A DNA stretch of 64,000 nt from Ktedonobacteria bacterium brp13 (GCA_015099395.1 AP024096.1:8535485-8599484); one strand, 5' to 3'; shown: positions 1 to 9,784, counted from the first letter of the stretch. Translations and numbers: made by a program. The notes: generated by a model from the letters alone, not told the origin.

Positions 1-106
1 TTTCCTGACTTGCAAGATCAAATGGAACAGTGTAGAGCTACTGAGCTAGAGCGCAGTAGCGTTCCGTTGAGAGGATGAACTCTCAGGTGCTTATAAAGGA
101 GACATT

Positions 107-949
107 GTGGACATAGCAAACATGGTAAGCCCTATTATTTTCGCAACCTTCCTGGCCCCGTCATGGTATAAAACCTATCAATACGTAACCGAGTATGTAG
201 AACGATATGTGCGTACCCCAACGTTTCTGCTCAATGGAGAATCGTTAGATGACTTTTCATCTGAGTACGTTGATGCGGGATTTATAAGTCCACTGGCCTA
301 TCTGCAGCTATTAGATCAGCAAACCTGTCCAGTTGAGTTGGTCGCGGCACCAGTTGCTGTTGGTGCTAGCGATCCACAGCTGCCGCCGTTGTTATACGAT
401 ATCGTTGTACGTCGTGATAGTACGTTTACTTCGCTTGACGATCTTCCTGAATGTGTATGGGCCTTCCATTCAGAAACTGCGCATGTTGAGGAACCATCGA
501 TGCTTGTACAGGGATCTTCGCTTACCGACTTTCGTGCCAGCATAGAAGCCGCAACCCAGGCTCAGGCATTGCGATTAGTGGTTGATGGAGCTGCGGATGC
601 GACCGCAATTGATACGCGGCGTTTGAATCTGGTGTTACGCAATAGTCCCTCATTAGCTGCAAATTTACGAGTGGTAAGTACGTACTGCCCATCGCCTGGA
701 CCTCTAGTAGTTGTATCCCGGCATGTCAGCCTGGAAGTGCGGACGAAGATTCAGGAGGCGTTCTTAATGATTCATAAGGATTCTCTATGCGCACCACGCT
801 TGCGAGAAAATATTATTGATAAGTTTATTTTTGTCAGTAATATTTATTATAAGAATCTCCGTAATCAGCGTGAATTGCTAGATAGTGCTTACAATGCATC
901 TGAGCAGCATATTGTGGGGATGACGCCAGTGACTGCTCAGATATCCTGA
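107..949 (+). CDS. PhnD-like periplasmic-binding-fold protein (phosphate/phosphonate ABC type), no signal peptide
   Basis: This 280-residue protein resembles the PhnD-like family of type 2 periplasmic binding folds. The stretch VSPIIFATFLAPSWYKTYQY at the N-terminus, the FISPLAYLQLL segment near residues 60-70 and the DGAADATAIDTRRL segment near 160-175 match the usual family pattern, in which the ligand is bound between two lobes. The start is a GTG at 107 preceded by a good AAAGGAG site at about 96-102. There is no signal peptide or lipobox, so it is probably a cytoplasmic or regulatory sensor and not a classical transporter component. No ABC ATPase or permease lies next to it. Fold assignment is fairly secure; the ligand is unknown. 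Confidence 0.65.
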   Translation: MDIANMVSPIIFATFLAPSWYKTYQYVTEYVERYVRTPTFLLNGESLDDFSSEYVDAGFISPLAYLQLLDQQTCPVELVAAPVAVGASDPQLPPLLYDIVVRRDSTFTSLDDLPECVWAFHSETAHVEEPSMLVQGSSLTDFRASIEAATQAQALRLVVDGAADATAIDTRRLNLVLRNSPSLAANLRVVSTYCPSPGPLVVVSRHVSLEVRTKIQEAFLMIHKDSLCAPRLRENIIDKFIFVSNIYYKNLRNQRELLDSAYNASEQHIVGMTPVTAQIS

Positions 950-965
950 TGATAATTCGGAATGG

Positions 966-1002
966 TGGAGGAGGTACGTGTATGTTACATTTATCTCCTC
1001 CA
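966..1002 (+). terminator. Possible weak hairpin terminator after the PhnD-like gene
   Basis: GGAGGA and TCTCCTCC arms face each other across a roughly 20-nt loop about 15 nt downstream of the stop codon. There is no clear T-run, so this is only a weak candidate. Confidence 0.25.
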
Positions 1003-1118
1003 GATATACTAACCTGAAAATAGTTATTATTGAACGGTAACAGACATTTATAAGAGCAACGTAGAGATCTGGCATTGATCGTGTCTGATTGATAGTAGTA
1101 GGGAAGGAACGCAAGTTC

Positions 1119-1566
1119 ATGCATTCGCCATACAAGCTTATGTGTATACTCGCACATCCTGATGACGAGTCGATTGTGTTAGGTGGCACCCTCGCAAAAT
1201 ATGCAGAAGAGGGAGTGGAGATCTCGCTGGTGGTAGCTACACGTGGTGAGCGTGGCTGGTTCGGTATACCTGGATGCTAGTGCGCATTGGCAGCGAGCCT
1301 GGCAAGCTGTACTCTGCCATCAAACACAACTCCAGCACAAAGATCGTCTTGTAAGAATAGCCGAGCGTGATCATCATTGCTTTTGGGGTCAACAGGAGTT
1401 TTATCGCGTCTTTAGCCTTGTGAATTCTGGACGGCAGATCGAACAGGACCTTTTTGCAGGTTTAGCAGATTCTCCCACCAGATGTGAGGCGCGCCAGGTA
1501 CCTGAGAATGCTGAATTGCGACAAACTACAGGGCTCTTCATAACTCCACTACAAGTCATCCACTAG
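1119..1566 (+). pseudogene. Decayed PIG-L (LmbE-type) deacetylase: internal deletion plus frameshift
   Basis: The ATG at 1119 follows a GGGAAGGAAC ribosome site and opens a PIG-L N-terminus. It carries the metal-binding AHPDDE motif and reads to GERGWFG, the usual end of the second strand. The frame then stops at 1278-1280. A different frame from about 1263 to 1566 carries the typical PIG-L C-terminus: an H-Q-T-Q-L segment, then FWGQQEFYRVFSLVN and QIEQDLFAGL. Family members are about 230-270 residues. Here roughly 90-100 residues of the middle are missing and the two ends are out of frame. This enzyme class removes acetyl groups from GlcNAc-containing glycoconjugates; this copy should be inactive. 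Confidence 0.8.
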
Positions 1567-1857
1567 GAATAGATAGATGGTCAATTACTGTACACTAGGC
1601 ATCTGTGTCTCGGTGTGATATCATGTAACAGTTTTGAATATTACTCCTGGTGTAAGTCATACTGAATATATATCTTATCAACTAAAAATATTGTCATTCC
1701 ATTCTATTACTTACGTGAATACAACTGTACCAATCGGATTTATGTAGAGTTCTTCTTTTCTATGCATATTGATGGATAGCAGTGTTTAAATGTTGCTATA
1801 TTGGCAATATTCTTTATGTAGGAATGCATGGGCGAACATTGATTACCAGGTAGATAG

Positions 1858-2268
1858 TTGAGTCTAGTTATGCAAGAACATTCGGCAACCAATTACCAGG
1901 CTGAGAACGTTACAAGCAATAACATCCTTGTAGTTGAAGATGATGTAGCAATTGCACAGATTATCACATTAACAATTGATGAGGAGACGACGTTCCGTTC
2001 GCGCTTTGTTACGACTCCGTGTGAGGCATTGAGTATAGTAAATGAAGTGCGCCCTGTTCTCTTGCTTATCGATTACCAGTTACCTGGTATGAATGGTCTT
2101 CAGCTTTACGATGAAATCTCTGCCCAGGAGCATCTACGAAATATTCCGGCTGTCATGATAAGCGCTAATCTTCCCTGGCCTGAACTGAGGAAGCGTCGAC
2201 TTATAGGGTTGGAGAAGCCCTTTGATCTTGACGATTTACTGGAGCTTATAGAGAAGATGGTGCATTAA
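1858..2268 (+). CDS. Stand-alone response-regulator receiver domain protein
   Basis: A single CheY-like receiver domain of 136 residues with no output domain. The acidic pocket is VVEDD at about 25-29, the phospho-acceptor is Asp72 in LLIDYQLPGMNG, the switch Ser is in VMISAN near 102, and the conserved Lys is Lys120 in EKPF. I used a TTG start at 1858 because an AGGTAG-like ribosome site lies upstream. An ATG at 1870 would remove only four residues. There is no histidine kinase next door; the nearest is the REC-kinase at 7.4-8.6 kb. It probably relays phosphate by protein contact and not by DNA binding. Confidence 0.85.
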   Translation: MSLVMQEHSATNYQAENVTSNNILVVEDDVAIAQIITLTIDEETTFRSRFVTTPCEALSIVNEVRPVLLLIDYQLPGMNGLQLYDEISAQEHLRNIPAVMISANLPWPELRKRRLIGLEKPFDLDDLLELIEKMVH

Positions 2269-2304
2269 GCGGTATACGCTCGTTGCTTTCCCTGGTCCTA
2301 AAAG

Positions 2305-2349
2305 AAAGACGAACACGGCTCTCATATAAACAGAGCCGTGTTCGTCTTT
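2305..2349. terminator. Bidirectional intrinsic terminator, 18-bp perfect stem
   Basis: Arms 2305-2322 and 2332-2349 are perfectly complementary with a 9-nt loop. A-rich sequence on the left and TTTT on the right make it work in both directions. It separates the receiver gene (plus) from convergent leuA (minus). Confidence 0.9.
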
Positions 2350-2394
2350 TGATACGTGGATGTACTAGATGCGCCGAGGTGGTAATCTATAGCA

Positions 2395-4119
2395 TTATCG
2401 TGCGGTGCTTACTGCCTCAGGTTCTATTTGGCTTGTTAGTTCGATTGCGAGAGCACGGTTGAGGGCACTGAGAACAGCCTTGATAGAGGCGGTCTCAATA
2501 TTTGTATCGATAGCCGCTCCAAAGCCGTTCGTTCCTTTGTCCGTCTTAATCTGGATATAGGCGACGGCCTGTGTCTCTGCGCCTCCACCAAGCGCATGTT
2601 CTGTATAGGAGACGAGTGTAAAACTAGCAAGCCCCAGCTGGTTAATGCCACGTGCAAATGCAGAAATGGGCCCGTTGCCTGTGGCTTTAAATTCGTGACG
2701 TTCACCTTTGTAGAGGAGTGTTGTTACACACTCTGCCTGCTCTTGTCCATCCTGGTTGACATGGATAGTGCTATTGAAGCTTTCCAATGCAAATGGAGTA
2801 CTGCTCTTAAGATACGCGTGCTCAAAGGCGTAGAAAAGTTCCGTGGTAAGAATCTCCGCACCACGCTCGTCAGCAAGATCTTTGATGACCTTTCCAAAGT
2901 CGATATGCATGGCTTTGGGCAGTTGCAGTCCGAACTCGCTCTCCATGAGGTAGGCGACGCCACCTTTACCTGATTGCGAGTTAATACGGATAATTGCTTC
3001 ATAGGAGCGCCCCAGATCTTTTGGATCGATGGGCAGGTAGGGCACATCCCATAGTTCACCCTCACTCTTCACGAGTCGAGTCATTCCCTTATTGATGGCA
3101 TCCTGATGGGAACCGGAGAATGCTGTGAAGACCAGGTCACCAGCGTACGGTTGGCGGACAGGCACCTCCATACGCGTATTTTGTTCATAGACCTTCCGAA
3201 TTGTGCTGATATCGCTAAAGTCTAGATTCGGCTCAATACCCTGTGAATACATATTGAGGGCGACTGTTACAATATCCACATTGCCGGTGCGTTCGCCATT
3301 GCCAAAGAGTGTTCCTTCGACGCGGTCCGCACCCGCGAGCAAACCCAGTTCGGTAGCAGCGATACCAGTGCCGCGATCGTTATGGGTGTGCAAGCTGATG
3401 ATAGCCGTCTCACGGTTCTTCAGGTGGCGGCAGAACCACTCAATCTGATCAGCATGGATATTGGGTGTTGAGACCTCAACCGTTGCCGGCAGGTTCAAAA
3501 TAATCTTATTCTCAACGCCTGGTTGCCAGACCTCAACCACAGCCTCACAGATCTCAAGAGCGAAATCGGTCTCCGTGAGCGTAAAGCTTTCTGGTGAGTA
3601 CTCGAATCTGATAGCTGTTTCAGGAAGGGTAGGAACCAGGCTCTTGATTAATTGCGTACCACGTACCGCTATATCAATAATCGCAGGCTTATCAAGTCCG
3701 AAAACGATACGACGCTGCTGCTCAGAGGTCGAGTTATAGAGATGAACGATGGCACGTTTCGCCCCCTGTAACGATTCGAATGTTTTGCGGATAAGGTCTT
3801 CTTTCGACTGCACCAGAACCTGGATAGTCACATCATCGGGGATGCGATCCTCCTCAATGAGACGGCGCATAAAGTCGTATTCTGTCTGTGAGGCCGATGG
3901 GAAACCAACTTCAATCTCTTTAAAGCCAATCTGCACAAGCAGATCAAAGAGCGTCAGCTTTTCCTCGACGCTCATAGGGATAGGAAGTGCCTGGTTGCCA
4001 TCTCGAAGGTCTACACTGCACCATGCTGGTGCCTGATTTATTGTGCGTGAAGGCCATTGGCGGTCCGGCAAATCAATAGAGGGGAAAGGTTTGTATTTGG
4101 TAATCTTTCCTTTTTGCAT
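2395..4119 (-). CDS. leuA: 2-isopropylmalate synthase
   Basis: This enzyme condenses acetyl-CoA with 2-oxoisovalerate to give 2-isopropylmalate, the first committed step of leucine synthesis. The protein is 574 residues, the size of the longer (LeuA2/actinobacterial-type) enzymes. The HMGL-like TIM barrel begins at Cys34 in CSVDLRDGNQA. The metal-binding HTHND is at 244-248 and NGERTGN at about 274-280. The C-terminal third (about 430-565) is the LeuA regulatory domain that binds leucine, including the GNGPISAFARGINQLG stretch. It is monocistronic, with no leuB or leuCD nearby. I saw no convincing T-box or attenuator in the upstream 110 bases. Confidence 0.95.
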   Translation of the reverse strand: MQKGKITKYKPFPSIDLPDRQWPSRTINQAPAWCSVDLRDGNQALPIPMSVEEKLTLFDLLVQIGFKEIEVGFPSASQTEYDFMRRLIEEDRIPDDVTIQVLVQSKEDLIRKTFESLQGAKRAIVHLYNSTSEQQRRIVFGLDKPAIIDIAVRGTQLIKSLVPTLPETAIRFEYSPESFTLTETDFALEICEAVVEVWQPGVENKIILNLPATVEVSTPNIHADQIEWFCRHLKNRETAIISLHTHNDRGTGIAATELGLLAGADRVEGTLFGNGERTGNVDIVTVALNMYSQGIEPNLDFSDISTIRKVYEQNTRMEVPVRQPYAGDLVFTAFSGSHQDAINKGMTRLVKSEGELWDVPYLPIDPKDLGRSYEAIIRINSQSGKGGVAYLMESEFGLQLPKAMHIDFGKVIKDLADERGAEILTTELFYAFEHAYLKSSTPFALESFNSTIHVNQDGQEQAECVTTLLYKGERHEFKATGNGPISAFARGINQLGLASFTLVSYTEHALGGGAETQAVAYIQIKTDKGTNGFGAAIDTNIETASIKAVLSALNRALAIELTSQIEPEAVSTAR

Positions 4120-4688
4120 ACCACCTCCAACGCAAGGATCAGAAAAGAGAGTGACCTATTGTTAACTACCTCTCCTTCTCCTGGCGTACATGTCTGAATA
4201 ATTTGATTTTATAATTGACCCGTTCGCACAGTGCTATGCGAACGGCATGCCTTCTTTAACGGCAAGAACTACATTGCTGTGCCATTAATTTTATGTGCTA
4301 TCATAACATATCCCGTGTACTCCTGTCGAAGTGTCCATATGGAACTATCAATAGAAGTAAAAGTAAAAGGAGCAACTTCACCATCGTTTACCTGTGGTAC
4401 AAGAAGAGAAAAACGTAATTTTACAAAAGTAGATCTTTTGTCTATAGCTTTTGTATATCACCAACAAAGAATTGGTAAGCATGAACTTGCTGACATCATG
4501 CGTATGATATTATGCTATAGCCATTGGAACTTCTTGTAGGATGTAAATATATTCAATGCATGAGAGTGTCGCTGTATACGGTTGTGTATTTTTCTAAGCC
4601 TGTACGTTTGGTTGCTTTAATGCGATGGTGAAGAAACAGATGATTATAGCTGTTCCGCTGCAAAACGTAGAAGGAAGGAGGAACAATT
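4120..4688. other. Gene-free interval between leuA and the hydrolase gene
   Basis: A divergent promoter region of about 570 bases, AT-rich. An open frame at 4231-4539 has no ribosome site and no recognisable domain, and I do not count it as a gene. The last 15 bases hold the AAGGAGGA ribosome site of the downstream gene. Confidence 0.5.
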
Positions 4689-5468
4689 ATGTGCTATGAC
4701 GATAATGCTCGTCCGCCTGAGCCACCAGGCGAGAAGGGAATGGCACATGGAACTGATCTTGTTTTGACAGCAGCTGATGGAAATCGCTTTGCTGCATATG
4801 TGGCAGATCCTGATAAGCAGACGGATTCACAAGTCGTGATCTATCCCGACATTCGTGGATTACATCAGTTCTACAAGGAGCTAGCGTTGCGCTTTGCCGA
4901 AGCTGGTATTCGCGCCATTTCATTGGACTACTTTGGAAGGACAGCGGACCTGACAGCGCGTGACGACTCGTTTGAGTTTATGCCGCATGTCCAACAGCTA
5001 CGCATCCCTACCATTTTCCAGGATGTAAACGCAGCCCTGACCTATCTGCGTACAAATAATAGTGAAGCAGGAGCAATCTTCCCTATCGGCTTTTGCCTGG
5101 GTGGCTCGCTCTCGTTGATCAGTGCGACGAACCCTGACTTCAACTTTGCAGGAGCAATCGCCTTTTACTCCGGCCTGACACGTGACTTTGGTGGCTATGG
5201 AACCGCGCTTGATCACGCAACTGAAGTCAAGTATCCTGTACTAGGCTTATTCGGTGGAGCAGATCAGAGTATCCCTGTTGATCAGATACACGAGTTAGAA
5301 CAGCACTTGCAGACGACCGGAGTAGAAAACAAGATTATTATCTACCCGGGTGCCCCGCATAGCTTCTTTGATCGTCGGTCTACAGACTTCGCGAATGCTT
5401 CTGCCGACGCCTGGAAGCAAGTACTGGAGTTTATTCACTCTCATAGCAAACATGCAGTAAATAGATAG
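4689..5468 (+). CDS. Dienelactone hydrolase family protein
   Basis: An alpha/beta hydrolase of 259 residues in the dienelactone hydrolase family. The Cys-Asp-His triad is visible: Cys136 in GFCLGG, Asp192 in GGADQS and His224 in GAPHSFFD. The conserved oxyanion strand YPDIRGL is at about 52-58. Family members open lactone rings in aromatic degradation, but many relatives act on other esters, so the substrate is not fixed. The start has an excellent AAGGAGGA site seven to eight bases upstream. It stands alone with a terminator behind it. Confidence 0.9.
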   Translation: MCYDDNARPPEPPGEKGMAHGTDLVLTAADGNRFAAYVADPDKQTDSQVVIYPDIRGLHQFYKELALRFAEAGIRAISLDYFGRTADLTARDDSFEFMPHVQQLRIPTIFQDVNAALTYLRTNNSEAGAIFPIGFCLGGSLSLISATNPDFNFAGAIAFYSGLTRDFGGYGTALDHATEVKYPVLGLFGGADQSIPVDQIHELEQHLQTTGVENKIIIYPGAPHSFFDRRSTDFANASADAWKQVLEFIHSHSKHAVNR

Positions 5469-5496
5469 CATAACAAGTTGATCTACTGTAAGTAGA

Positions 5497-5528
5497 AGCG
5501 CCCTCCGCCTCAGTGAGGGGAGGGCGCT
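5497..5528 (+). terminator. GC-rich hairpin terminator
   Basis: A 10-bp stem (arms 5497-5506 and 5519-5528) with an inner CCTC/GAGG extension lies 28 bases after the hydrolase stop. It ends the transcript before the convergent glycosyltransferase gene. Confidence 0.7.
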
Positions 5529-5782
5529 ATCACAAGGATATTGCAGGCCGAGAGAAATCTGCCAGACGCACTGCGTTGTGATTTTGTCTGATGCTTTAGA
5601 TGGTATCGTACATATTTTTCTCTTTTTTTTCAAGGCTCTTATCGCAATAGTTTTGTTTGAAATAGACAAAATTACTATCCATATGTGCATATTACACATA
5701 TTTTTGATAAAAAGCGCTCCTCGTAAGGCATTGTTTCTTCGTAAAGAGAGAGGATCTAATGGTTTTCGAAACCCTCTTTGTT

Positions 5783-7195
5783 TTACAACCGTTCCTGTAT
5801 ATTATGCACAGTAGTAGCTGTGCGCATCTGATGCCAGTCAAAGAGGTATGCGAGAGTGAGGTATGCAAGGAGTATATTGCGGATGGCGGCGGTTTCAAAG
5901 AAGCCGATCGGAATAGTGATATGGTTGGGGTCCAAGAGCTGAGAATAGAAAAAGACATATATAAATGTGGTAAGGAGTGATACAGCTCCCCAGAGGTACG
6001 TCCAGAGACGCGTATAGCAACCAGCAAAGGCAAGGAGTGGAATAAGCCAGATGAGGTATTGTGGACTAAAAACCTTGCCAGTTGTTACAAAGAGTAATAG
6101 CAAGGCAACTGCTGCTTGTGGCAAACTGCATCTTTGCTGCCACTGGAGCCAGAGGGTGTAGATAACGCCAATGATGAGTAAGAATGTAAAGATAGGTGAT
6201 GTATTGTTGTTGAGTGGGGTATGTATGTTGATCGAACCGAAGTCGTAGGCAATCTTCCAGTTCGCCCCTCCCAGATGTGCAAGCCAGATATATGTAGCGT
6301 TCAGAGACTCGATCTGTACAGGTCGTTTGAGAAAGTACGAGAACTGGCTTACAACGGCGTTGTTGAAATCACTAAGTGCAAAGAGCCCTGTAACAGCGAT
6401 GAGACTTATGAAAAAGAACAGGGTGTTGCGCCATGACCAGCGAAACATACCCTGTAATGCTTGCCAGAGTTCACGTGGGAGCTTTTTGAGACTAGTTGTA
6501 GCAGGAGCTAACAAGCGCTTTTTTGTTTGTTGCTCAGAGATAAAGAGGGCAGGGAGAAGCAAGATCGGATAGATTTTAAGTAACACACCGACTGCCAGTG
6601 CGAGATAGGCGAGCGTCCAGCGTTGTCGACTGGCTGCAATCAGGCAGAGGAGTGTTGCAGTCGCTGGTAACAGGTCATAGCGCATTGGCGCAATTGCACA
6701 CGCGCCCAGGACCATATAGAGAATAGAAGCTGATGCAGAGCCATGAGGGCCAAAGCGTAGTAGCAACCAGTAGATCAGCAGGATGGTGAGAGACATGAAT
6801 AGCGAGAAGATAATTTGGTAGTTGACAAAAGGGATCAAGAGGGGGAGCGAGAATGGGAGTAGCGTGAATGGTGGATACTCTTTCGGAAGCATATGAAATG
6901 GTGTCTGTACGTGCGTAATCTGCAAGAACGCACATTGTACTTGAGGGAGTTGTTTGACCGCATTGCTGCCTAGCCAGAAGGTACTCGCGTAACATTGGTA
7001 ACGAGCAGGATCGGTGGCCGGATAGAAGCTCTGGGCGGCAGCGCCACAGAACATCAGAAATGTAAGCAGTACCACCACAAGATGACCACGTAATCCGGGT
7101 TGCTTCTGTACCCGCTCTTGTCTATGTAAAAAGAAAGCAGCGATTCTATCATTATTTAACAAGACTCGTAGTATCCTCTCTTTTGCCCAGGACAT
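5783..7195 (-). CDS. GT87/DUF2029-type polytopic membrane glycosyltransferase
   Basis: A 470-residue membrane protein with about 10-11 hydrophobic spans. It matches polyprenyl-phosphate-sugar-dependent mannosyltransferases of the GT87 (DUF2029, PimE-like) family. Recognisable pieces are KEYPPFTLLPF near 110, APMRYDLLPA near 170, GVLLKIYPILLLPAL near 205 and KVFSPQYLIWLIPL near 400. The first periplasmic loop usually holds the catalytic Asp; TDPARY is present here at about 60. These enzymes transfer a sugar from a lipid-linked donor outside the membrane. Acceptor and sugar cannot be read from sequence. It is monocistronic. Confidence 0.75.
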   Translation of the reverse strand: MSWAKERILRVLLNNDRIAAFFLHRQERVQKQPGLRGHLVVVLLTFLMFCGAAAQSFYPATDPARYQCYASTFWLGSNAVKQLPQVQCAFLQITHVQTPFHMLPKEYPPFTLLPFSLPLLIPFVNYQIIFSLFMSLTILLIYWLLLRFGPHGSASASILYMVLGACAIAPMRYDLLPATATLLCLIAASRQRWTLAYLALAVGVLLKIYPILLLPALFISEQQTKKRLLAPATTSLKKLPRELWQALQGMFRWSWRNTLFFFISLIAVTGLFALSDFNNAVVSQFSYFLKRPVQIESLNATYIWLAHLGGANWKIAYDFGSINIHTPLNNNTSPIFTFLLIIGVIYTLWLQWQQRCSLPQAAVALLLLFVTTGKVFSPQYLIWLIPLLAFAGCYTRLWTYLWGAVSLLTTFIYVFFYSQLLDPNHITIPIGFFETAAIRNILLAYLTLAYLFDWHQMRTATTVHNIQERL

Positions 7196-7285
7196 AAAAT
7201 AGAATAGTCATATGCAACCCACAACGTAAACCCTGTGTCTTCGTGTTGTACTGTAACAAATAGCAGTGATAGGCGCAAGCATGCG

Positions 7286-7350
7286 AAAGAGAGCCTTACT
7301 ATGCTAGAGATTGAGTTTTCATCAATCTCTAGCATAGTAAGGCTCTCTTT
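7286..7350. terminator. Very long perfect terminator hairpin (29-bp stem)
   Basis: Arms 7286-7314 and 7322-7350 are perfectly complementary with a 7-nt loop. A-rich and T-rich edges lie on the two sides, so it can act in both directions. It sits just downstream of the histidine kinase stop (minus strand) and upstream of the GT87 promoter. Confidence 0.9.
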
Positions 7351-7373
7351 TTGTGAGCTATTACCAGTCGCTA

Positions 7374-8621
7374 TTAATGTGTAATCGTCCAGACGGCCTG
7401 GGTATGAGTGATTGGTTGGATCTCCGTCTCGTTAGTGCGTGTAGGATCGATATAACGTGGGAGGATGACACTGAAATTGCTACCCTGACCTGGTGCGCTC
7501 TGCACCTCGATATGACCTCCGTGGCGTTCGACAATTTTACGTGCGATAAAGAGTCCCAGCCCTAAGCCGCTACGGTTGCCTGTCTGTACCTCAATGCCAG
7601 GGACGCGATAGAATTGCTCAAAGATATGGGGCAACTCTTCCTGGGGAATGCCTACACCGACATCGCGTACCGATAAAATGACTTCATAGCCAGATTGTTG
7701 TAACGTAATAGTGATAGGTGTCCCCCTGGTAGAATATTTGCGTGCGTTCGAAAGCAAGTTAATCACGACTTGAGAGATGCGCTCACGGTCGATATCTACC
7801 TCAATTGGATCGCCAAGGAGTTCACAATTGAGCTGAAGAATCGAGCGCCGGGTATAGTCACTGAGCAGGTTGCGGCAGAGTTCGACCAGGTCACAGGGAT
7901 GGCGATTCAGCTCAAAGAGATTGGTCTCCATGAGCGACGTATCCAGTAGATCCTGCACTAAGACCTCTGTACGCGAAATTGAGCGTTCCATATCGACCAG
8001 ACCCTGGTGAACGGCATTCACTGCATCACCCTTCTCTAACTGGCGGCGCATAAGTTGAGTCATCCCTTTGAGATTGGTCAAAGGTGATCTGAGTTCATGA
8101 GAAACGATTGTAAGAAATTTATCTTTGGTGGCGTTGGCTACTACCAGTTCATGAGTGCGTTTCTCTACCAGACGTCCAAGGGACTTGGCATGCAGAGAAA
8201 GCGCCAGTTGTTGCTCGACAACTTTGCGGCTAAGTTGGCGTGTCTGAATCGCTCGTTGCAACGCAGCGACAAAGGTATCGCGATCAATAGGCTTGAGTAT
8301 GTAATCATAAGCACCACCGCGTATTGCCTGGATTGCTAACCCATGGTCGCCGTGACCGGTAATCAAGAGTACAGGAGTATCCGGGCGGATCTCGTGCACA
8401 TGGGATAGTAGTTCGATACCATCCATCCCCGGCATCTTCACGTCGCTGACAATGGCATCGTAATCGTTTTCCTTAATAAGTTCTAGCGCATGATTTGCTG
8501 AATCGCAGGTCTCGACATGCACATTTTTCATGCGCAAATCAACTACCTGGGGGAGTGCCTGGAGTAATGCGGCATCATCATCGACAATTAGGATTGGTGA
8601 ATTGTATCTTTCTTCATCCAT
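7374..8621 (-). CDS. REC-HisKA-HATPase hybrid sensor histidine kinase
   Basis: A soluble kinase with an N-terminal receiver and a C-terminal histidine kinase, 415 residues from the ATG at 8621. That ATG is followed within 10 residues by the receiver and preceded by an AGGTTCAGG site. An upstream in-frame extension to 8792 looks non-coding. The receiver has IVDDD, the phospho-Asp60 in SDVKMPGMDG and Lys110 in LKPI. A coiled linker (about 130-165) leads to the phospho-His175 in FLTIVSHELRSP. The ATPase domain shows NLLSNARKYS, VRDVGVGIPQ and GLGLGLFIARKIVERHGG. With no membrane segment, input must come through the receiver or a partner protein. No cognate DNA-binding regulator is adjacent. Confidence 0.92.
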   Translation of the reverse strand: MDEERYNSPILIVDDDAALLQALPQVVDLRMKNVHVETCDSANHALELIKENDYDAIVSDVKMPGMDGIELLSHVHEIRPDTPVLLITGHGDHGLAIQAIRGGAYDYILKPIDRDTFVAALQRAIQTRQLSRKVVEQQLALSLHAKSLGRLVEKRTHELVVANATKDKFLTIVSHELRSPLTNLKGMTQLMRRQLEKGDAVNAVHQGLVDMERSISRTEVLVQDLLDTSLMETNLFELNRHPCDLVELCRNLLSDYTRRSILQLNCELLGDPIEVDIDRERISQVVINLLSNARKYSTRGTPITITLQQSGYEVILSVRDVGVGIPQEELPHIFEQFYRVPGIEVQTGNRSGLGLGLFIARKIVERHGGHIEVQSAPGQGSNFSVILPRYIDPTRTNETEIQPITHTQAVWTITH

Positions 8622-9299
8622 AATTTGACCTGAACCTACTCTGCTTTTTCTTACTAATACGCGAAACTTTACTGATCCGTTTCGTACGCATTCTCTCACA
8701 AGAAACTTGCTTTGAGAGCTTGTTTTGTCTCTCCTCGTGTTGACTCCTCTCATCATAACAGGCGAGATCAACCTGAGAGCCAGGCTGATCACTTGATTTA
8801 TATTTATTTATATATAAGCGAATAGCACTTTATGCTATGAACTATTAAAGTATACCTGATCATAAGATTATAAACGTCTTACAAAACAAAATATGTTGAA
8901 TATGTTATGCTTAAAAATATTGTTGTAGTGTGATTTTGTTTGCTGATCGATTTTAATGCGAATTTTGTCGAGTAGTAATTGAGGAAGATGACCAAAAAGT
9001 AATGGAAATGCCGTGTTTTTTCATGGATTTTGGACGTCATAGATGGGTATTCTATAGAATAGGGATTTATGAAAGCATTGTCAATGGCTCTCCAAAAAGG
9101 AAGGGGGAAGACTAATCAATACATATGTTCTGAATATGCATGGAATAAAAATATGTGGTTCGTGCGTAAAAAGAGAGTGGGAGTAGAACGTACAATGCTT
9201 TTGCAAAAAATTGAATCTCTTGTAGCGCCAGATAGAAATGGCTGATGCTGACCACGCTACGTTAGATAATGAGGGTCATAGCAGAAAGCAGGAATAGTA
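8622..9299. other. AT-rich divergent intergenic region
   Basis: About 680 bases between the kinase start and a small plus-strand gene. The sequence is strongly AT-rich with several TATAAT-like hexamers. I see no gene, repeat or RNA that I can name. Confidence 0.4.
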
Positions 9300-9698
9300 A
9301 TGTCGTCTAAATCAAGATCGAAAGAAGTTGCTCCTCCTCCATTAGAGAAAATTGGAGATCTGGTTTTCTCGCCAGGTACGGATCTTCCTTTTGGGAAAAA
9401 AATACGTATTGGTTTGTCTGAACAGATGATTTATGAGAGTGCAGTCGAAAAAGGATATCGTACAGGGATTCGCGCTCACCTGGCTTTTCTCGCTGATCAC
9501 GAGAATATGACTCCCATCCCTCTGGATGATAAGCAGTTTACAATGGTAATCAAGCATCTCTTACCATCAGATCTCAGCCCTTTTGATCAGGGTCTCTGGC
9601 GGTCGTATTTTATTGTAGGGTGGATGTGTGTATATTTGGGATTGGAGATTGATGATGAGGAAGAGGAGGATGAGGAGGGAGAGGCTGAAGATTTGTAA
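9300..9698 (+). CDS. Hypothetical 132-residue protein with a highly acidic C-terminal tail
   Basis: I do not recognise the family. The ATG at 9300 gives a basic, Lys/Ser-rich N-terminus, a mixed central part (about 20-110) with a Trp-rich segment near GLWRSYFIVGWMCVYLGLEI, and a tail from about residue 118 made almost only of Asp and Glu. The charge split and the strong terminator behind it make a real gene likely. An acidic tail of this kind is typical of proteins that mimic nucleic acid or contact basic partners, but that is only a suggestion. It stands alone. Confidence 0.6.
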   Translation: MSSKSRSKEVAPPPLEKIGDLVFSPGTDLPFGKKIRIGLSEQMIYESAVEKGYRTGIRAHLAFLADHENMTPIPLDDKQFTMVIKHLLPSDLSPFDQGLWRSYFIVGWMCVYLGLEIDDEEEEDEEGEAEDL

Positions 9699-9746
9699 TT
9701 ATTGTGTTTTCGTATAGCACATGGGTACTCTTGTTTTTAAATGAAG

Positions 9747-9784
9747 AAGGGCATATCATTTCTGTAAGAGGAGGATATGCCCTT
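9747..9784 (+). terminator. Hairpin terminator, 11-bp stem
   Basis: Arms 9747-9757 and 9774-9784 pair perfectly and are followed by T-rich sequence. It ends the acidic-tail protein gene. Confidence 0.75.

Noticed and set aside
4231..4539. 102-codon open frame upstream of the dienelactone hydrolase gene
   Set aside because: No ribosome site, no known domain and odd composition; treated as chance.
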